Notes: generated by a model not told the origin, from the sequence alone. Shown: positions 43,829-53,530, counted from the stretch's first letter. The stretch: DNA of 64,000 nucleotides from Microbacterium invictum (GCF_014197265.1 NZ_JACIFH010000001.1:3224001-3288000); one strand, 5' to 3'. Program-made: numbers and translations.

Positions 43829-43868
43829 GCAAGATACTTGCGTCATCACGCAACTTCTTGCGTAAGAT
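43829..43868 (+). promoter_or_regulatory. TTGCG-type operator cluster over the lacI (43875) promoter
   Basis: GCAAGATACTTGC (43829-43841) and TTGCGTCATCACGCAA (43838-43853) are overlapping palindromes, followed by TCTTGCGTAAGA whose right half merges with TAAGAT (43863-43868). That box lies six bases before ATG, so the mRNA is probably leaderless and autorepressed. A GCAAGGACTTGC site recurs before the GH13 gene. Confidence 0.7.
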
Positions 43869-43874
43869 AACGGC

Positions 43875-44882
43875 ATGTCGAAGAGGCTGGCTGAGGTCGC
43901 GCGCAAGGTCGGAGTGAGCGAGGCGACGGTCAGTCGCGTGCTCAATGACAAGCCCGGGGTGTCGGATGCCACGCGGCAGGCGGTCCTCACCGCGCTCGAC
44001 GTGCTGGGCTACGAGCGCCCCACCAAGCTGCGCGGCGAGCGCGCGCGGCTGGTGGGCCTGGTGCTGCCCGAGCTGACGAACCCGATCTTCCCGGCGCTCG
44101 CCGAGATCGTGGGCGGCGGCCTGACCCAGAGCGGGTACACCCCGCTGCTGTGCACCGGCAACGCCGGGGGCATCACCGAGTCGGACTACGTCGACCTGCT
44201 GCTGGCTCAGCAGGTGTCGGGCGTCATCTTCCTCGGGGGCAACTACAGCCAGATCGACGCCGCGCACGACCATTACGCCCGGCTGCAGCAGGTCAAGCTG
44301 CCCACGGTGCTCGTCAACGCACGCATGGATGGGCTGGAGTTCGCGACCGTCTCGACCGACGATGCCGCAGCCGCCGAGCAGGCCGTCACCCACCTGCACC
44401 AGCTCGGACACCGCCGCATCGGCATGCTGCTGGGCCCGGCCGACCATGTGCCGTCGCAGCGCAAACTCGGCGCGGCGCGGCGCACCCTCGATGCGCTGGG
44501 CGCGCCCGTCGCGGACGACCTCATCGTGCGGGGTCTGTACTCGCTCGAGTCCGGCCAGTCCGGGGCGGCGCGTCTGCTCGCCGCCGGGGCCACGGCGATC
44601 GTGTGCGCGAGTGACCTGCTGGCCCTCGGCGCGATCCGTGCGGTGCGCCGGGCGGGGAAGGCCGTGCCGCGCGACATCAGTGTCGTCGGCTACGACGATT
44701 CGGCTCTGATGAGCTGCACCGAGCCCCCGTTGACGACCATGCGGCAGCCGATCGAGTCGATGGGGCGCACGGTGATCGAGCTGCTGCTCACCCAGATCCA
44801 GGGCGGTGCGCACTCGCCCGAGGAACTCCTGTTCGAGCCCGAGCTCGTGCTGCGCGGTTCTACCGCCCCCCTGTCCGCCTGA
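43875..44882 (+). CDS. LacI-family transcriptional regulator of the alpha-glucoside locus
   Basis: 335 residues. Helix-turn-helix RLAEVARKVGVSEATVSRVL (residues 4-23), then GLVLPELTNPIFPALAEIV and an effector domain ending VVGYDDSALMSCTEPPLTTMRQP. This resembles actinobacterial MalR-type maltose regulators. Direct TTGCG palindromes in front of itself and of the downstream GH13/importer operon identify its regulon with good support. The effector is probably an alpha-glucoside such as maltose (inference). Confidence 0.92.
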   Translation: MSKRLAEVARKVGVSEATVSRVLNDKPGVSDATRQAVLTALDVLGYERPTKLRGERARLVGLVLPELTNPIFPALAEIVGGGLTQSGYTPLLCTGNAGGITESDYVDLLLAQQVSGVIFLGGNYSQIDAAHDHYARLQQVKLPTVLVNARMDGLEFATVSTDDAAAAEQAVTHLHQLGHRRIGMLLGPADHVPSQRKLGAARRTLDALGAPVADDLIVRGLYSLESGQSGAARLLAAGATAIVCASDLLALGAIRAVRRAGKAVPRDISVVGYDDSALMSCTEPPLTTMRQPIESMGRTVIELLLTQIQGGAHSPEELLFEPELVLRGSTAPLSA

Positions 44883-45000
44883 CCTTCGGTACCGGCCGCG
44901 AGAGCGATTCCGGGGATGGCTGGCGCGGGCCCCACCGCCGCTCTCCGGCCCGCGACCTCCCCGCGGCGCGCTGCGGGCCCGAGCCCGTGGCATCCGACGT

Positions 45001-45084
45001 GCAAGGACTTGCGTTCGCTTGCGTAGTCAGAAAATTACAAAACTCAATCAACTTCTTGCGAATACGCGTAGGAATCGCTACATT
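45001..45084 (+). promoter_or_regulatory. promoter and operators of the GH13/importer operon
   Basis: GCAAGGACTTGC (45001-45012) and further TTGCG half-sites at 45018-45022 and 45056-45060 precede the gene. TTGCGA (45056-45061) and TACATT (45079-45084) are exactly 17 bases apart and form a good -35/-10. One half-site overlaps the -35. The 240 bases between lacI and GH13 contain no gene. Confidence 0.72.
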
Positions 45085-45122
45085 CATCTCACCGACCCGC
45101 CGATGAGATCAAGAGGAGCCCC

Positions 45123-46784
45123 GTGGACACTGACGTCCAGCACCGCCGCGAGGCGGCTGTGAGCCTGCCGACGAACGACCCGAACTGGTGGCGCGATGCC
45201 GTCATCTACCAGGTCTACGTGCGCAGCTTCGCGGACGGTGACGGCGACGGCACCGGCGACCTCGCCGGGGTGCGGGCGCACCTGCCGTACCTCAAGGACC
45301 TCGGCGTCGACGCGATCTGGTTCAACCCCTGGTATCCGAGCCCGCTCGCCGACGGAGGCTACGACGTGGCCGACTACCGCGACATCCACCCGCAGTTCGG
45401 CACGCTGCGCGAAGCCGAGCTTCTCATCGCCGAGGCGCTGGCCCTCGGCATCCGGACCATCATCGACGTCGTCCCCAACCACATCAGTGACCAGCACCCC
45501 TGGTTCCAGGAGGCGCTCGCCGCCGCCCCCGGCAGCCCCGCCCGCGAGCGGTTCTGGTTCCGGCCCGGCAAGGGCGAGCACGGCGACCAGATGCCCACCC
45601 GCTGGGAGTCGAGCTTCCAAGGCGACACCTGGACGCGCACCACGAACCCCGACGGCACGCCGGGCGAGTGGTACCTGCACCTGTTCACGCCCGAGCAGCC
45701 CGACCTCAACTGGAACCACCCCGATGTGCGGCGCGAGCATGAAGACATCCTGCGATTCTGGTTCGACCGCGGCGTCGCCGGCGTCCGCATCGACTCGGCG
45801 GCGCTGCCGGTGAAGGATCCCGATCTCCCCGAACTGCCCGCCGGGCCGGCCGCCCCTGGCACCCATCCCCATCTCGACCGCGACGAGCTGCACGACATCT
45901 ACCGCTCGTGGCGCGCGGTCGCAGACGAGTACGACGGCACCCGCATCCTCGTGGGCGAGGTCTGGCTCGACGACGCCGAGCGCTTCGCGCGCTACCTGCG
46001 CCCCGACGAGATGCACACCGCGTTCAACTTCGACTTCATGACGCAGCCGTTCTCGGCCGGCCCGCTGCGGGCATCGATCCAGCGCACCCTCGCCGAGCAC
46101 GCCCCCGTCGGGGCCCCTGCCACCTGGGTGCTGTCCAACCACGACGTCACCCGGCCGGTCACCCGCTACGGCCGCGCCGACTCGGGCTTCGCGTTCGCGC
46201 GCAAGCGGTTCGGCACCCCGACCGACCTCGCCCGCGGCACTCGCCGCGCCCGCGCTGCCGCCCTGCTCGTGGCCGCACTGCCGGGCAGCATGTACATCTA
46301 CCAGGGCGACGAACTCGGCCTCCCCGAGGCCGATGTGCCGCGCGACCGCATCGAAGACCCCATGCACTTCCGCTCGGGCGGAGTCGACCCGGGACGGGAT
46401 GGATGCCGCGTACCGCTGCCCTGGTCCGGACAGCACCCGCCCTACGGCTTCGGCGAAGGCGCCGGCACGTGGCTGCCGCAGCCCGACGGCTGGGGGCCCT
46501 TCACCGTTGCAGCGCAAGATGCCCGGCCGGACTCGATGCTCCGCCTCTATCGCGACGCCCTCGCGCTGCGCCGTGCGAACACCGACCTGCGCACCGAGCA
46601 CCTCGAGTGGCTCGAACTCGGCGCCGACGTGCTCGCATTCCGGCGCGGTGAGCACGTGGCATCCCTCACCAACCTCGGCCCCGTGCCGATCCACCTGCCC
46701 GCCCACCGCGGGGTGCTGCTGACCAGCGCGCCCCTGACGGATGACACCCTCCCGCCCGACGCCACTGTCTGGCTCGAGGTCTGA
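45123..46784 (+). CDS. GH13 alpha-glucosidase
   Basis: 553 residues from GTG 45123, five bases after AGAGGAG. The GH13 regions are complete: WWRDAVIYQVYVRSF at the start, DVVPNH (region I), GVRIDSA with nucleophile Asp224, VGEVW with acid Glu279 and LSNHDV with Asp341. It lacks a signal peptide and is of the oligo-1,6-glucosidase/alpha-glucosidase type (GH13 subfamily 23 or 30 by look), hydrolysing imported alpha-glucosides such as maltose, isomaltose or sucrose in the cytoplasm. It heads the operon with the importer at 46829-50199. Confidence 0.94.
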   Translation: MDTDVQHRREAAVSLPTNDPNWWRDAVIYQVYVRSFADGDGDGTGDLAGVRAHLPYLKDLGVDAIWFNPWYPSPLADGGYDVADYRDIHPQFGTLREAELLIAEALALGIRTIIDVVPNHISDQHPWFQEALAAAPGSPARERFWFRPGKGEHGDQMPTRWESSFQGDTWTRTTNPDGTPGEWYLHLFTPEQPDLNWNHPDVRREHEDILRFWFDRGVAGVRIDSAALPVKDPDLPELPAGPAAPGTHPHLDRDELHDIYRSWRAVADEYDGTRILVGEVWLDDAERFARYLRPDEMHTAFNFDFMTQPFSAGPLRASIQRTLAEHAPVGAPATWVLSNHDVTRPVTRYGRADSGFAFARKRFGTPTDLARGTRRARAAALLVAALPGSMYIYQGDELGLPEADVPRDRIEDPMHFRSGGVDPGRDGCRVPLPWSGQHPPYGFGEGAGTWLPQPDGWGPFTVAAQDARPDSMLRLYRDALALRRANTDLRTEHLEWLELGADVLAFRRGEHVASLTNLGPVPIHLPAHRGVLLTSAPLTDDTLPPDATVWLEV

Positions 46785-46828
46785 CCGCACGATCCGCACC
46801 CACCACCACAGCACGAAAGGCACAGACA

Positions 46829-48202
46829 ATGTCGTCGAACATCACCCGAAGCGCGCTCGCGAGCGTCGCCTTCGTCAGCAGCGCCGTCCTGCTGGCCGGT
46901 TGCGCCGGAGCCGCCGAACCCGAAGCGGCCGAGGACGGACCGGTCACCATCACCGTGTCGATCGACGCCGGACTCGAACAGGAGGCGCGCGACAACTTCG
47001 ACGCCCGTGTCGCCCTGTTCGAGGACGCGAACGAAGACATCACGATCGAGGCGCAGGAGTACACCTGGACGGCTCCGACTTTCACCACCGACCTCGCCGG
47101 CGGCACGCTGCCGGACGTCTTCACCATCCCGTTCACCGATGGCCGCGGCCTGATCGCGAACCAGCAGATCGCCGACATCTCGCAGTATGTCGCCGACCTG
47201 CCCTACGCCGATCAGTTCAACCCGAACGTCGCGCAGGCCGGGCAGGCCGACGACGGCACCCAATGGGCGATCCCGATCGCCGCATACGGCCAGGGCCTGC
47301 ACTACAACCGCACTCTGTTCGAGGCGGCCGGTCTCGATCCCGACAACCCGCCCACCACGTGGGACGAGGTGCGCGAGGCGGCGAAGAAGATCTCGGATGC
47401 CACGGGCGAGGCCGGCTACGCCACCATGACCAGTGGCAACACCGGGGGCTGGATCCTGACGACCCTCGTCAACGCGTTCGGCGGGCGTACCGAGAACGCG
47501 GAAGCCACGGCATCCACCCTCACGAGCGACCCCGCCGTCGCGGAAGTGCTCCAGTACCTGCACGACCTGCGCTGGGAAGACGACGCGATGGGCGCGAACT
47601 TCCTGTACGACTGGGGCACGATCAACCAGGACTTCGCATCCGGCCGGATCGGAATGTACGTCTCGGGCGGGGGCAACTACGGCAACCTCGTCACACAGAA
47701 TGCGCTGAACCCGGACGACTACGGCCTGACGGTCCTGCCGCTGCAGGGCGCCGACCCGGGTCTGCTCGGCGGCGGCACCCTCGCGGCGGTCAGCCCGAAG
47801 GCGAGCGCGGCGGAGCAGGAGGCGGCGGTGAAGTGGATCGACTTCTACTACATGGCCAAGCTCGCCGATGAGGACACCGCCGTCGAGACGGCCGAACTCG
47901 CGGCGTCGCTCGACCAGCCGGTCGGCGCACCCGAGCTGCCCGTGTTCGATCAGGAGCAGTTCGCGACCTACCAGAGCTGGATCGCGCCGTTCGTGAACGT
48001 CCCCGTCGACCAGATGGCGCCTTACACCGACGCGATCTTCGACCAGCCGCTCATCCCCGAGCCGCGCGTCGCGACGCAGGATGTCTATGCGCTGCTGGAC
48101 ACCGTGGTGCAGGCTGTCCTCACCGACGAGAACGCCGACATCGACGCGCTGCTCGCCGACGTCCAGACCCAGGCCGACGCCCTGTACGCCAAGGCCGGAT
48201 AG
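46829..48202 (+). CDS. alpha-glucoside ABC transporter substrate-binding lipoprotein
   Basis: 457 residues. The lipobox is LLAGC with Cys near residue 25. The mature domain opens VTITVSIDAGLEQEARDNFD and includes PTTWDEVREAAKKI and FASGRIGMYVSGGGNYGNL, typical of family 1 solute-binding proteins. It lies in one operon with the GH13 enzyme, so alpha-glucosides are the likely ligands. Confidence 0.91.
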   Translation: MSSNITRSALASVAFVSSAVLLAGCAGAAEPEAAEDGPVTITVSIDAGLEQEARDNFDARVALFEDANEDITIEAQEYTWTAPTFTTDLAGGTLPDVFTIPFTDGRGLIANQQIADISQYVADLPYADQFNPNVAQAGQADDGTQWAIPIAAYGQGLHYNRTLFEAAGLDPDNPPTTWDEVREAAKKISDATGEAGYATMTSGNTGGWILTTLVNAFGGRTENAEATASTLTSDPAVAEVLQYLHDLRWEDDAMGANFLYDWGTINQDFASGRIGMYVSGGGNYGNLVTQNALNPDDYGLTVLPLQGADPGLLGGGTLAAVSPKASAAEQEAAVKWIDFYYMAKLADEDTAVETAELAASLDQPVGAPELPVFDQEQFATYQSWIAPFVNVPVDQMAPYTDAIFDQPLIPEPRVATQDVYALLDTVVQAVLTDENADIDALLADVQTQADALYAKAG

Positions 48203-48208
48203 TCCCCG

Positions 48209-48241
48209 GGTCTCCCGGGGTCGCCCCGGCCCCGGGAGACC
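48209..48241 (+). promoter_or_regulatory. intercistronic stem-loop between binding protein and permease genes
   Basis: GGTCTCCCGGGG (48209-48220) pairs perfectly with CCCCGGGAGACC (48230-48241) around nine bases. No T-run follows. It is the third stem-loop of this kind in the window. Confidence 0.82.
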
Positions 48242-48265
48242 GCACCCTCACCTGGAGCATCCGAG

Positions 48266-49249
48266 ATGACGCAGCTGACCCCGACGACGGCGCCACCCCC
48301 TCTGCCCGCCACCGCCGAGACGATCGAGCGCACCGTGGCGGCCACCCGCCGTCGCCGCGGCGTCGCCGGCTGGTTCCGCGGCGACGGACCCCACATCCTG
48401 GTGTTCCTGCTGCCGCTGCTGTTCAGCTTCATCCTGTTCTCCTGGAAGCCGATCGTGGATGCCGCGGTCATGGCGTTCCAGCACACGAACCTCATCGCGC
48501 CGGCGGAGTGGGTCGGGTGGGAGAACTTCGCGACCGTGCTCAGCGACCCACTGCTGGGCAAGGCGGTCGTGAACACCCTGTGGTTCGCCGCGCTCGCCCT
48601 GCTGCTCGGCTACCCGATTCCGCTCGTGGTCGCGGTGCTCATGAGCGAGGTGCGCCGGGCGCGCGGGCTGTACAGCGCCCTCGCGTACCTCCCGGTGATC
48701 GTGCCTCCGGTCGTCGGGGCACTGCTGTGGAAGTTCTTCTACGACGCCTCGCCCAACGGGGTGTTCAACACCATCGCCGCCTGGTTCGGCGCCGGTCCCT
48801 TCCCCTGGCTGCAGGACCAGGCCACCGCGATGCCGTCGATCGTGCTGTTCGCGACCTGGTCGGCCGCCGGCGGCACGATCATCATCTACCTCGCCGCGCT
48901 GGTCGGCGTCGCACCCGAGCTGTACGACGCGGCCGAAGTCGACGGCGCGGGAGTGTGGCGCAAGGTCTGGCACGTCACCATCCCGCAGCTGCGCGGGGTG
49001 CTGCTGATCACGTTCATCCTGCAGATCATCGGGACTGCGCAGGTGTTCCTCGAACCGTTCCTGCTCACCGCCGGCGGACCGGCGAATTCGACCACCACGG
49101 TGCTGATGCTCATCTACAAGTACGCGTTCCAGAACAGCCTCGGCGGCGACTACGGGGCCGCGACCGCGCTGAGCCTCATGCTCGCCGTGGTCCTCGCGAT
49201 CTTCTCGGCCATCTACTTCCGCCTGACCCGCAGCTGGAGCACCTCATGA
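48266..49249 (+). CDS. sugar ABC transporter permease (MalF type)
   Basis: 327 residues. A 45-residue Arg-rich cytoplasmic tail is followed by six helices from ILVFLLPLLFSFILFSW. The EAA loop reads ELYDAAEVDGAGVWRKVWHVTIPQL. Its stop overlaps the next permease by ATGA. The stem-loop at 48209-48241 separates it from the binding-protein gene. Confidence 0.92.
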   Translation: MTQLTPTTAPPPLPATAETIERTVAATRRRRGVAGWFRGDGPHILVFLLPLLFSFILFSWKPIVDAAVMAFQHTNLIAPAEWVGWENFATVLSDPLLGKAVVNTLWFAALALLLGYPIPLVVAVLMSEVRRARGLYSALAYLPVIVPPVVGALLWKFFYDASPNGVFNTIAAWFGAGPFPWLQDQATAMPSIVLFATWSAAGGTIIIYLAALVGVAPELYDAAEVDGAGVWRKVWHVTIPQLRGVLLITFILQIIGTAQVFLEPFLLTAGGPANSTTTVLMLIYKYAFQNSLGGDYGAATALSLMLAVVLAIFSAIYFRLTRSWSTS

Positions 49250-50199
49250 GCGGCGTGATCGGCGCGGACGCACCCGCCGAGCCTCAGGCCGCGCCCGCGC
49301 AGCGCCGGGAGCGGCCGCAGGCCGAAGACCGCGGCATCCTGTCGGTCGCCGACTGGCGTCGCGGACGGGTGCGGCTCACGACCAGACTCACCCACCTGAT
49401 CCTGCTGCTGTCGCTCGTGGTCGTGGGGCTCGGCCCGATCCTGTGGCTGGCCAAGTCGGCGGTCACCCCGACACAGGACACGCTGCGCCAGCCGCTCGCG
49501 CTGTGGCCCAACGGCATCGACTGGGCGAATCTCGCCGAGGCGTGGACGCGGGTCGAGATCGACAAATACTTCCTCAACACGGTCATCATCGCGCTGGGCG
49601 TGTGGCTCGTGCAGGTCGTGGTGGCGACCACCGCCGGGTACGCGCTCTCGGTGCTGCGCCCGCGCTACGGCAAGATCATCGTCGGGCTCGTGCTGGCCAC
49701 GCTCTTCGTGCCGTCCATCGTGCTGCTCGTGCCGCTGTATCTGACGATCGTGCAGCCGCCGCTGCTGGGCCAGTCGCTCATCAACACGTTCTGGGCCGTA
49801 TGGCTTCCGGCCGGCGCGAACGCGTTCAACGTGCTGCTGGTCATGCGGTTCTTCGACTCGCTGCCGCGCGAGGTCTTCGAGGCGGCCCGTATGGACGGCG
49901 CCGGCCCGTACCGCCTGTTCTGGTCGATCGTGGTGCCCATGTCGCGACCGATCATCGGAGTCGTGTCGGTGTTCGCGGTCATCGCGGCGTGGAAGGACTT
50001 CCTCTGGCCGATGCTCGTGCTGAAGGACCCGGCCATGCAGCCGCTGTCGGTGCGGCTGCCGCAGCTGCAGCAGTTCATCGAACTCGACGTGTTCCTCGCC
50101 GCCCTCGCGATCGCGACCGTGATCCCGATCGCGCTGTTCCTCGTGTTCCAGCGACTGTTCCTGAACGGCGCGAGCCTGGGCGGTGCCGTCAAGGGGTGA
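49246..50199 (+). CDS. sugar ABC transporter permease (MalG type)
   Basis: 317 residues. A charged N-terminus (1-45) precedes six helices beginning LILLLSLVVVGLGPILWLA. The EAA motif is EVFEAARMDGAGPYRLFWSIVVPMS, and the end RLFLNGASLGGAVKG is typical of CUT1 systems. It closes the alpha-glucoside operon; again no ATPase follows. Confidence 0.92.
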   Translation: MSGVIGADAPAEPQAAPAQRRERPQAEDRGILSVADWRRGRVRLTTRLTHLILLLSLVVVGLGPILWLAKSAVTPTQDTLRQPLALWPNGIDWANLAEAWTRVEIDKYFLNTVIIALGVWLVQVVVATTAGYALSVLRPRYGKIIVGLVLATLFVPSIVLLVPLYLTIVQPPLLGQSLINTFWAVWLPAGANAFNVLLVMRFFDSLPREVFEAARMDGAGPYRLFWSIVVPMSRPIIGVVSVFAVIAAWKDFLWPMLVLKDPAMQPLSVRLPQLQQFIELDVFLAALAIATVIPIALFLVFQRLFLNGASLGGAVKG

Positions 50200-50219
50200 T
50201 GGATGCCGGGGTGCGCGCG

Positions 50220-50265
50220 GTCAGTCCGCGGCGAGCGCCCGTGAGCGTCAGTCCGCGGCGAGCGC
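50220..50265. repeat. short direct repeat at the 3' end of the lipid kinase gene
   Basis: A 19-base sequence starting GTCAGTCCGCGGCGAGCGC occurs at 50220 and again at 50247, period 27. The second copy contains the kinase stop codon, so the last codons appear duplicated into the intergenic gap. Confidence 0.75.
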
Positions 50266-51276
50266 GGCGCGCACCGCCGCCAGCGCCGGCGACGTGTGGC
50301 CCTCGGGGACCGCGACCAGCAGCGACCCTGCGGCGATGCGCACCGCCATGTGGGTGGCCTCTCCGAACTCGTCGCCGTCGAGCTGCACCGGCTGCGGCGC
50401 GCTGGCAGCCACGTCGATGCCGGTGCCCTTGGTGTAGCGGATGGAGTTGTCGCGCGTGCGCAGCGCGAGGATCTCGCGGCCCGCGCGGAACCGCCGCAGC
50501 ACGCTGTTGTCCCACGCGACGCGCCGCCACACCAGCAGCCAGCCGAGCGGGTTCTTGGGCTGGAAGATCGCGATGTCGAGCTCGCCGTCGGCGATCGACG
50601 CCTCGGGGATCAGCTCGAGTCCGGCCGGCAGCGACCCGCAATTGGCGATCAGCACGCTCTGCACGTTCGCGCGATGCATGCGGTGACCGGGCACCTGGTA
50701 CATCACCGGGAACGGTCTGGCCTTCACCAGCGAACGGGCGGCCCCGTCGACGTACGCGACCCAGCCGACCTTCTTCTTGAGGTCACCGCTCGTGTTCGCG
50801 ATCATCGCCGCGTCGAGCCCCATGCCGCCCATCACCACGAACGCGTGCTCGACGGTCTCGCCGTCGCCGCGCCGCAGCCGCGCGAACCCGACGTCGATGG
50901 GCTGCGTCTCACCCTCGAACGTCGCCCGCACCATGGTGTCGGAGTCGTCCAGCGGCAGGCGCAGATTGCGGGCCAGGAGGTTGCCGGTGCCGCTGGGCAC
51001 GATCGTCAGCGGCACGCCCGACCCGCTCATCGCCTCGGACACCGCCCGCACCGTTCCGTCGCCGCCGGCGACCAGCACGGCGTCGACCCCGGCATCCAGT
51101 GCCTCACGCGCGACCTCGTCGCCGAGGTCTTCGACCGTCGTCTCGAAGAACAGCGGCTCAGCCCAGCCGGCGTCCTGCGCGTGGCGGGTGGTCGAGGCGC
51201 GCAGCGCGTCGGCGTCGACCTTGATCGGGTTGTAGACCAGCGCAGCGCGTTTCGCGGTGCGGGAGGCTTCGGTCAT
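50248..51276 (-). CDS. diacylglycerol/lipid kinase family protein
   Basis: 342 residues. The catalytic loop GGDGTVRAV (71-79) and the downstream PSGTGNLLARNLRLP are the hallmarks of the DAGK_cat domain; the C-terminal beta domain includes AFVVMGGMGLDAAMIANT. It phosphorylates a lipid such as diacylglycerol with ATP at the membrane surface (DgkB/YegS-type). It is divergent from serS and separate from the sugar operons. Confidence 0.92.
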   Translation of the reverse strand: MTEASRTAKRAALVYNPIKVDADALRASTTRHAQDAGWAEPLFFETTVEDLGDEVAREALDAGVDAVLVAGGDGTVRAVSEAMSGSGVPLTIVPSGTGNLLARNLRLPLDDSDTMVRATFEGETQPIDVGFARLRRGDGETVEHAFVVMGGMGLDAAMIANTSGDLKKKVGWVAYVDGAARSLVKARPFPVMYQVPGHRMHRANVQSVLIANCGSLPAGLELIPEASIADGELDIAIFQPKNPLGWLLVWRRVAWDNSVLRRFRAGREILALRTRDNSIRYTKGTGIDVAASAPQPVQLDGDEFGEATHMAVRIAAGSLLVAVPEGHTSPALAAVRAALAAD

Positions 51277-51338
51277 GAGGTCACGATAGCGTCACGTCCC
51301 CGATGTGTGGCGCTGCGGCACGTCGGTAGACTTGCCGG

Positions 51339-52616
51339 ATGATCGATCTCGCCGTTCTCCGCGCCAATCCTGACCTGGTCAAGCGCTCGCAGGAGGCGCG
51401 CGGCGAGTCGCCCGAGACGGTGGATGCCGCGGTCGCGGCCGACCGGGACCGCCGGGCGGCGCTGACCCTCTTCGAAGAGCTGCGTGCCACCCAGAATGCG
51501 CACGGCAAGAAGGTCGCGCAGGCGCCGAAGGACGAGAAGGCGGCACTGGTCGCGCAGGCGAAGGAGCTGAGCGACCAGGTCAAGCAGGCCCAGCACGCCG
51601 TGACCGAGGCCGAGCAGGCCGCAGCCGAGGCGCTCGCCCGCATCGAGAACATCGTGATCGACGGGGTTCCGGCCGGGGGAGAGGACGCGTTCGTCACGCT
51701 CCGGACGCACGGCGAACCGGCATCCTTCCCCTTCGATCCCCTCGACCACCTGACCATCGGCGAGAAGCTCGGCGCGATCGACATGGAGCGCGGCGCCAAG
51801 GTGTCCGGCGCGCGGTTCACGTTCCTCACCGGCATCGGCGCCCGGCTCGAACTCGCCCTCATGAACCTGGGGCTCGAGCGCGCGGTGGCGGCGGGCTTCA
51901 TCCCCATGATCCCGCCGACGCTCGTGCGGCCCGAGGTGATGCGCGGCACCGGATTCCTCGGCCAGCACGCCGACGAGGTCTACCATCTCGACGGCGAAGA
52001 CCTGTACCTCGTCGGCACCAGCGAGGTGCCGCTGGCCGGGTACCACATGGACGAGATCCTCGACCTGACCGCCGGTGCGAAGCGCTACGCGGGCTGGTCG
52101 ACGTGCTACCGCCGCGAGGCGGGGGCGGCCGGCAAGGACACCCGCGGCATCATCCGCATGCACCAGTTCAACAAGCTGGAGATGTTCGTCTACACGACAC
52201 CCGAGGATGCCGAGGCCGAGCATCTGCGCCTGGTCGACATGCAGGAGCGCATGCTGCAGGACCTGGGCCTGGCGTACCGCGTCATCGACGTCGCCGCCGG
52301 CGACCTCGGCTCGTCGGCGGCGCGCAAGTACGACATCGAGGCGTGGGTGCCCACCCAGGGTGCCTACCGCGAGCTGACCTCGACGTCGAACTGCACCACG
52401 TACCAGGCGCGGCGCCTGGACATCCGCCACCGGCCGCTCGTAGACGGCCAGCCCGGCAAGACCCAGTTCGTCGCGACGCTCAACGGCACCCTCGCCACCA
52501 CCCGCTGGATCGTCGCGCTGCTGGAGACCCACCAGCAGGAGGACGGCTCGGTCGTCATCCCCGAGGCGCTGCGGCCCTACCTCGGAGGGCTCGAGGTCGC
52601 GGAGCCGATCGCGTGA
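51339..52616 (+). CDS. serS: seryl-tRNA synthetase
   Basis: 425 residues, the usual bacterial length. The N-terminal antiparallel coiled coil spans about 25-105 ([15 protein letters not shown] to [17 protein letters not shown]). Class II motifs follow: [36 protein letters not shown] (motif 2 with Arg contacts) and [15 protein letters not shown] (motif 3). It charges both tRNA-Ser genes found downstream. TAGACT (51327-51332) lies six bases before ATG with no Shine-Dalgarno, so a leaderless mRNA is likely. Confidence 0.97.
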   Translation: MIDLAVLRANPDLVKRSQEARGESPETVDAAVAADRDRRAALTLFEELRATQNAHGKKVAQAPKDEKAALVAQAKELSDQVKQAQHAVTEAEQAAAEALARIENIVIDGVPAGGEDAFVTLRTHGEPASFPFDPLDHLTIGEKLGAIDMERGAKVSGARFTFLTGIGARLELALMNLGLERAVAAGFIPMIPPTLVRPEVMRGTGFLGQHADEVYHLDGEDLYLVGTSEVPLAGYHMDEILDLTAGAKRYAGWSTCYRREAGAAGKDTRGIIRMHQFNKLEMFVYTTPEDAEAEHLRLVDMQERMLQDLGLAYRVIDVAAGDLGSSAARKYDIEAWVPTQGAYRELTSTSNCTTYQARRLDIRHRPLVDGQPGKTQFVATLNGTLATTRWIVALLETHQQEDGSVVIPEALRPYLGGLEVAEPIA

Positions 52617-53530
52617 GTGAAGCGCACCTGCCGCCGACCGGCTCGGTCAAGATCGTCCGGCCCGATGCCGCCGCCGAGCTCGTCGAGGAGATCGCCGAGG
52701 ACGCCGAGAATCCCGCCGTCATTTCGACGCGTCTGCTCATCGCGCTCGACGTCGACGGCACAGTGCTGCTCGAAGACGAGACGCTGAGTCCGGGAGTGGT
52801 GGATGCCGTGGCGCACGCGCACCGCGCCGGGCACGAGGTCATGCTCGCGACCGGGCGATCCTGGGAGGGCACCCGCGGCATCCTGCGGGTCCTCGAGGTG
52901 CAGCCCGAGTACGTCGTGTGCTCCAACGGTGCCGTCATCCTGAAGCGCGTCGACGGTGAGTTCGGCGAAGAGCTGCACTACGACCGGGTGCACGTGGAGA
53001 CGTTCGACCCGGCCGAGGTGCTGCACCTGCTGCGCGAGCACCTGCCCGACGCGCGGTACCTCGTCGAGCTGCCGGACGGACGGCGCCGGTACACCGAGTT
53101 CATGGACGACTGGAATCTTCAGAACGCCCGGCGCGTGCCGTTCGAAGAGCTCGCGTCGCAGCCGGTGTGCCGCGTCGTGGTCGTCTCGCCGGAAGACACC
53201 GACCAGGACTTCGTCGAGCTGGTCTCGCGCATCGGGCTGAATGAGGTGTCGTACGCCGTGGGCTGGTCGGCCTGGCTCGACATCGCCCCCCAGGGGGTCG
53301 ACAAGTCGACGGCACTCGAGAAGGTCCGGGTCTGGCTCGGGGTGGAACCCGAGAACGTGCTGGTCATGGGCGACGGGCGCAACGACGTCGGCATGCTGCG
53401 GTGGGCACGCGATCACGGCGGAAGGGCGATCGCGATGGCCCAAGGACCCGAAGAGGTGCGGCGTGAGGCGAGTGAGACCACGGCATCCGTCCAGGCCGGC
53501 GGCGTAGCCGACATTCTTCGGCGACTCTAG
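52613..53530 (+). CDS. HAD-superfamily (Cof-type) phosphatase
   Basis: 305 residues from GTG 52613 (GTGA overlap with serS). The nucleophile motif is LDVDGTVL with Asp46 and Asp48, motif II ATGRS, and motif [15 protein letters not shown]2-type cap lies between (about 100-220). The first 35 residues are an extension before the domain. It is a cytoplasmic phosphatase of unknown substrate, commonly next to serS in actinobacteria. Confidence 0.9.
   Translation: MSEAHLPPTGSVKIVRPDAAAELVEEIAEDAENPAVISTRLLIALDVDGTVLLEDETLSPGVVDAVAHAHRAGHEVMLATGRSWEGTRGILRVLEVQPEYVVCSNGAVILKRVDGEFGEELHYDRVHVETFDPAEVLHLLREHLPDARYLVELPDGRRRYTEFMDDWNLQNARRVPFEELASQPVCRVVVVSPEDTDQDFVELVSRIGLNEVSYAVGWSAWLDIAPQGVDKSTALEKVRVWLGVEPENVLVMGDGRNDVGMLRWARDHGGRAIAMAQGPEEVRREASETTASVQAGGVADILRRL

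Noticed and set aside
43758..44993. N-terminal extension of the LLM oxidoreductase frame
   Set aside because: The open frame continues upstream but is antisense to lacI and non-protein-like; the LLM domain begins at ATG 43757.
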